From Bacteroidales bacterium (GTDB lineage Bacteria; Bacteroidota; Bacteroidia; Bacteroidales; JAADJA01): DNA of 32,960 nt. Numbering within the stretch: position 1 is the first letter of the stretch; each line of letters starts with the position of its first letter. The notes beneath the pieces were generated by a model, which worked only from the letters and a program-made list of their open reading frames with translations, did not search any database and was not told where the DNA came from. This document shows positions 32,959-32,960 of the stretch, piece after piece. The position numbers and the translations under genes are program-made. The stretch is taken from assembly GCA_016933115.1 (NCBI GenBank), contig JAFGBL010000010.1, forward strand, positions 1 to 32,960, written 5' to 3'.

Positions 32959-32960
32959 TC

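Overview
The window looks like a chromosomal stretch from a Bacteroidota bacterium, probably of the Bacteroidales type. The reasons are four proteins ending in a type IX secretion (T9SS) C-terminal sorting domain, a PorZ-like T9SS component, the long form of IspG with an inserted domain, A-rich start regions without Shine-Dalgarno sequences, and several copies of the Bacteroidota -7 promoter motif TAnnTTTG. I see no rRNA, tRNA, CRISPR array, transposase or phage gene.

Layout, left to right. (1) A secreted LVIVD-repeat protein with a terminator (minus, 95-1719). (2) A three-gene proton-translocating transhydrogenase operon pntAA-pntAB-pntB (minus, 5171-1853). The pntAB-pntB gap holds a ten-copy 9-bp tandem repeat and inverted copies of the same unit. 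(3) A large secreted repeat protein (plus, 5387-7399), convergent with a Crp/Fnr-type regulator (minus, 7401-8096). (4) Divergent from the regulator, an undecaheme-like c-type cytochrome lipoprotein and a tandem-rhodanese lipoprotein (plus, 8306-10735), ended by a bidirectional terminator. The shared promoter region carries a perfect dyad with an FNR-like TGAT-N4-ATCA core. (5) queG and ruvB (minus). (6) A tandem universal stress protein and a SPOR protein (plus). (7) A polyphosphate operon, SixA-like phosphatase, ppk1 and a short ppx (plus, 14286-17829), behind a consensus promoter. (8) A small zinc-ribbon protein and a secreted thioredoxin/PKD protein (minus). (9) lipA-lipB (plus). (10) A probable minus-strand transcription unit ispG, porZ-like, recO, GT39-type membrane glycosyltransferase (28195-21298). 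(11) A gene-poor stretch (28211-28619) with a plus-strand consensus promoter that reads into no recognisable gene, a candidate structured RNA, and heptad repeats. (12) An orphan protein, a mono-cluster 4Fe-4S protein, a lipoprotein of the six-hairpin glycosidase type, and an AbgT-family transporter. The right edge ends in short palindromes that may start a REP-like element.

Most genes are housekeeping: redox balance, queuosine, recombination, polyphosphate, lipoate, isoprenoids and protein secretion. The most accessory-looking system is the regulator/multiheme cytochrome/rhodanese locus. It suggests an oxygen- or redox-controlled extracytoplasmic electron transfer module, possibly acting on a sulfur compound. 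That function is inferred from domains and context only. The least explained DNA is the pnt repeat array and the 28.2-28.6 kb intergenic region.
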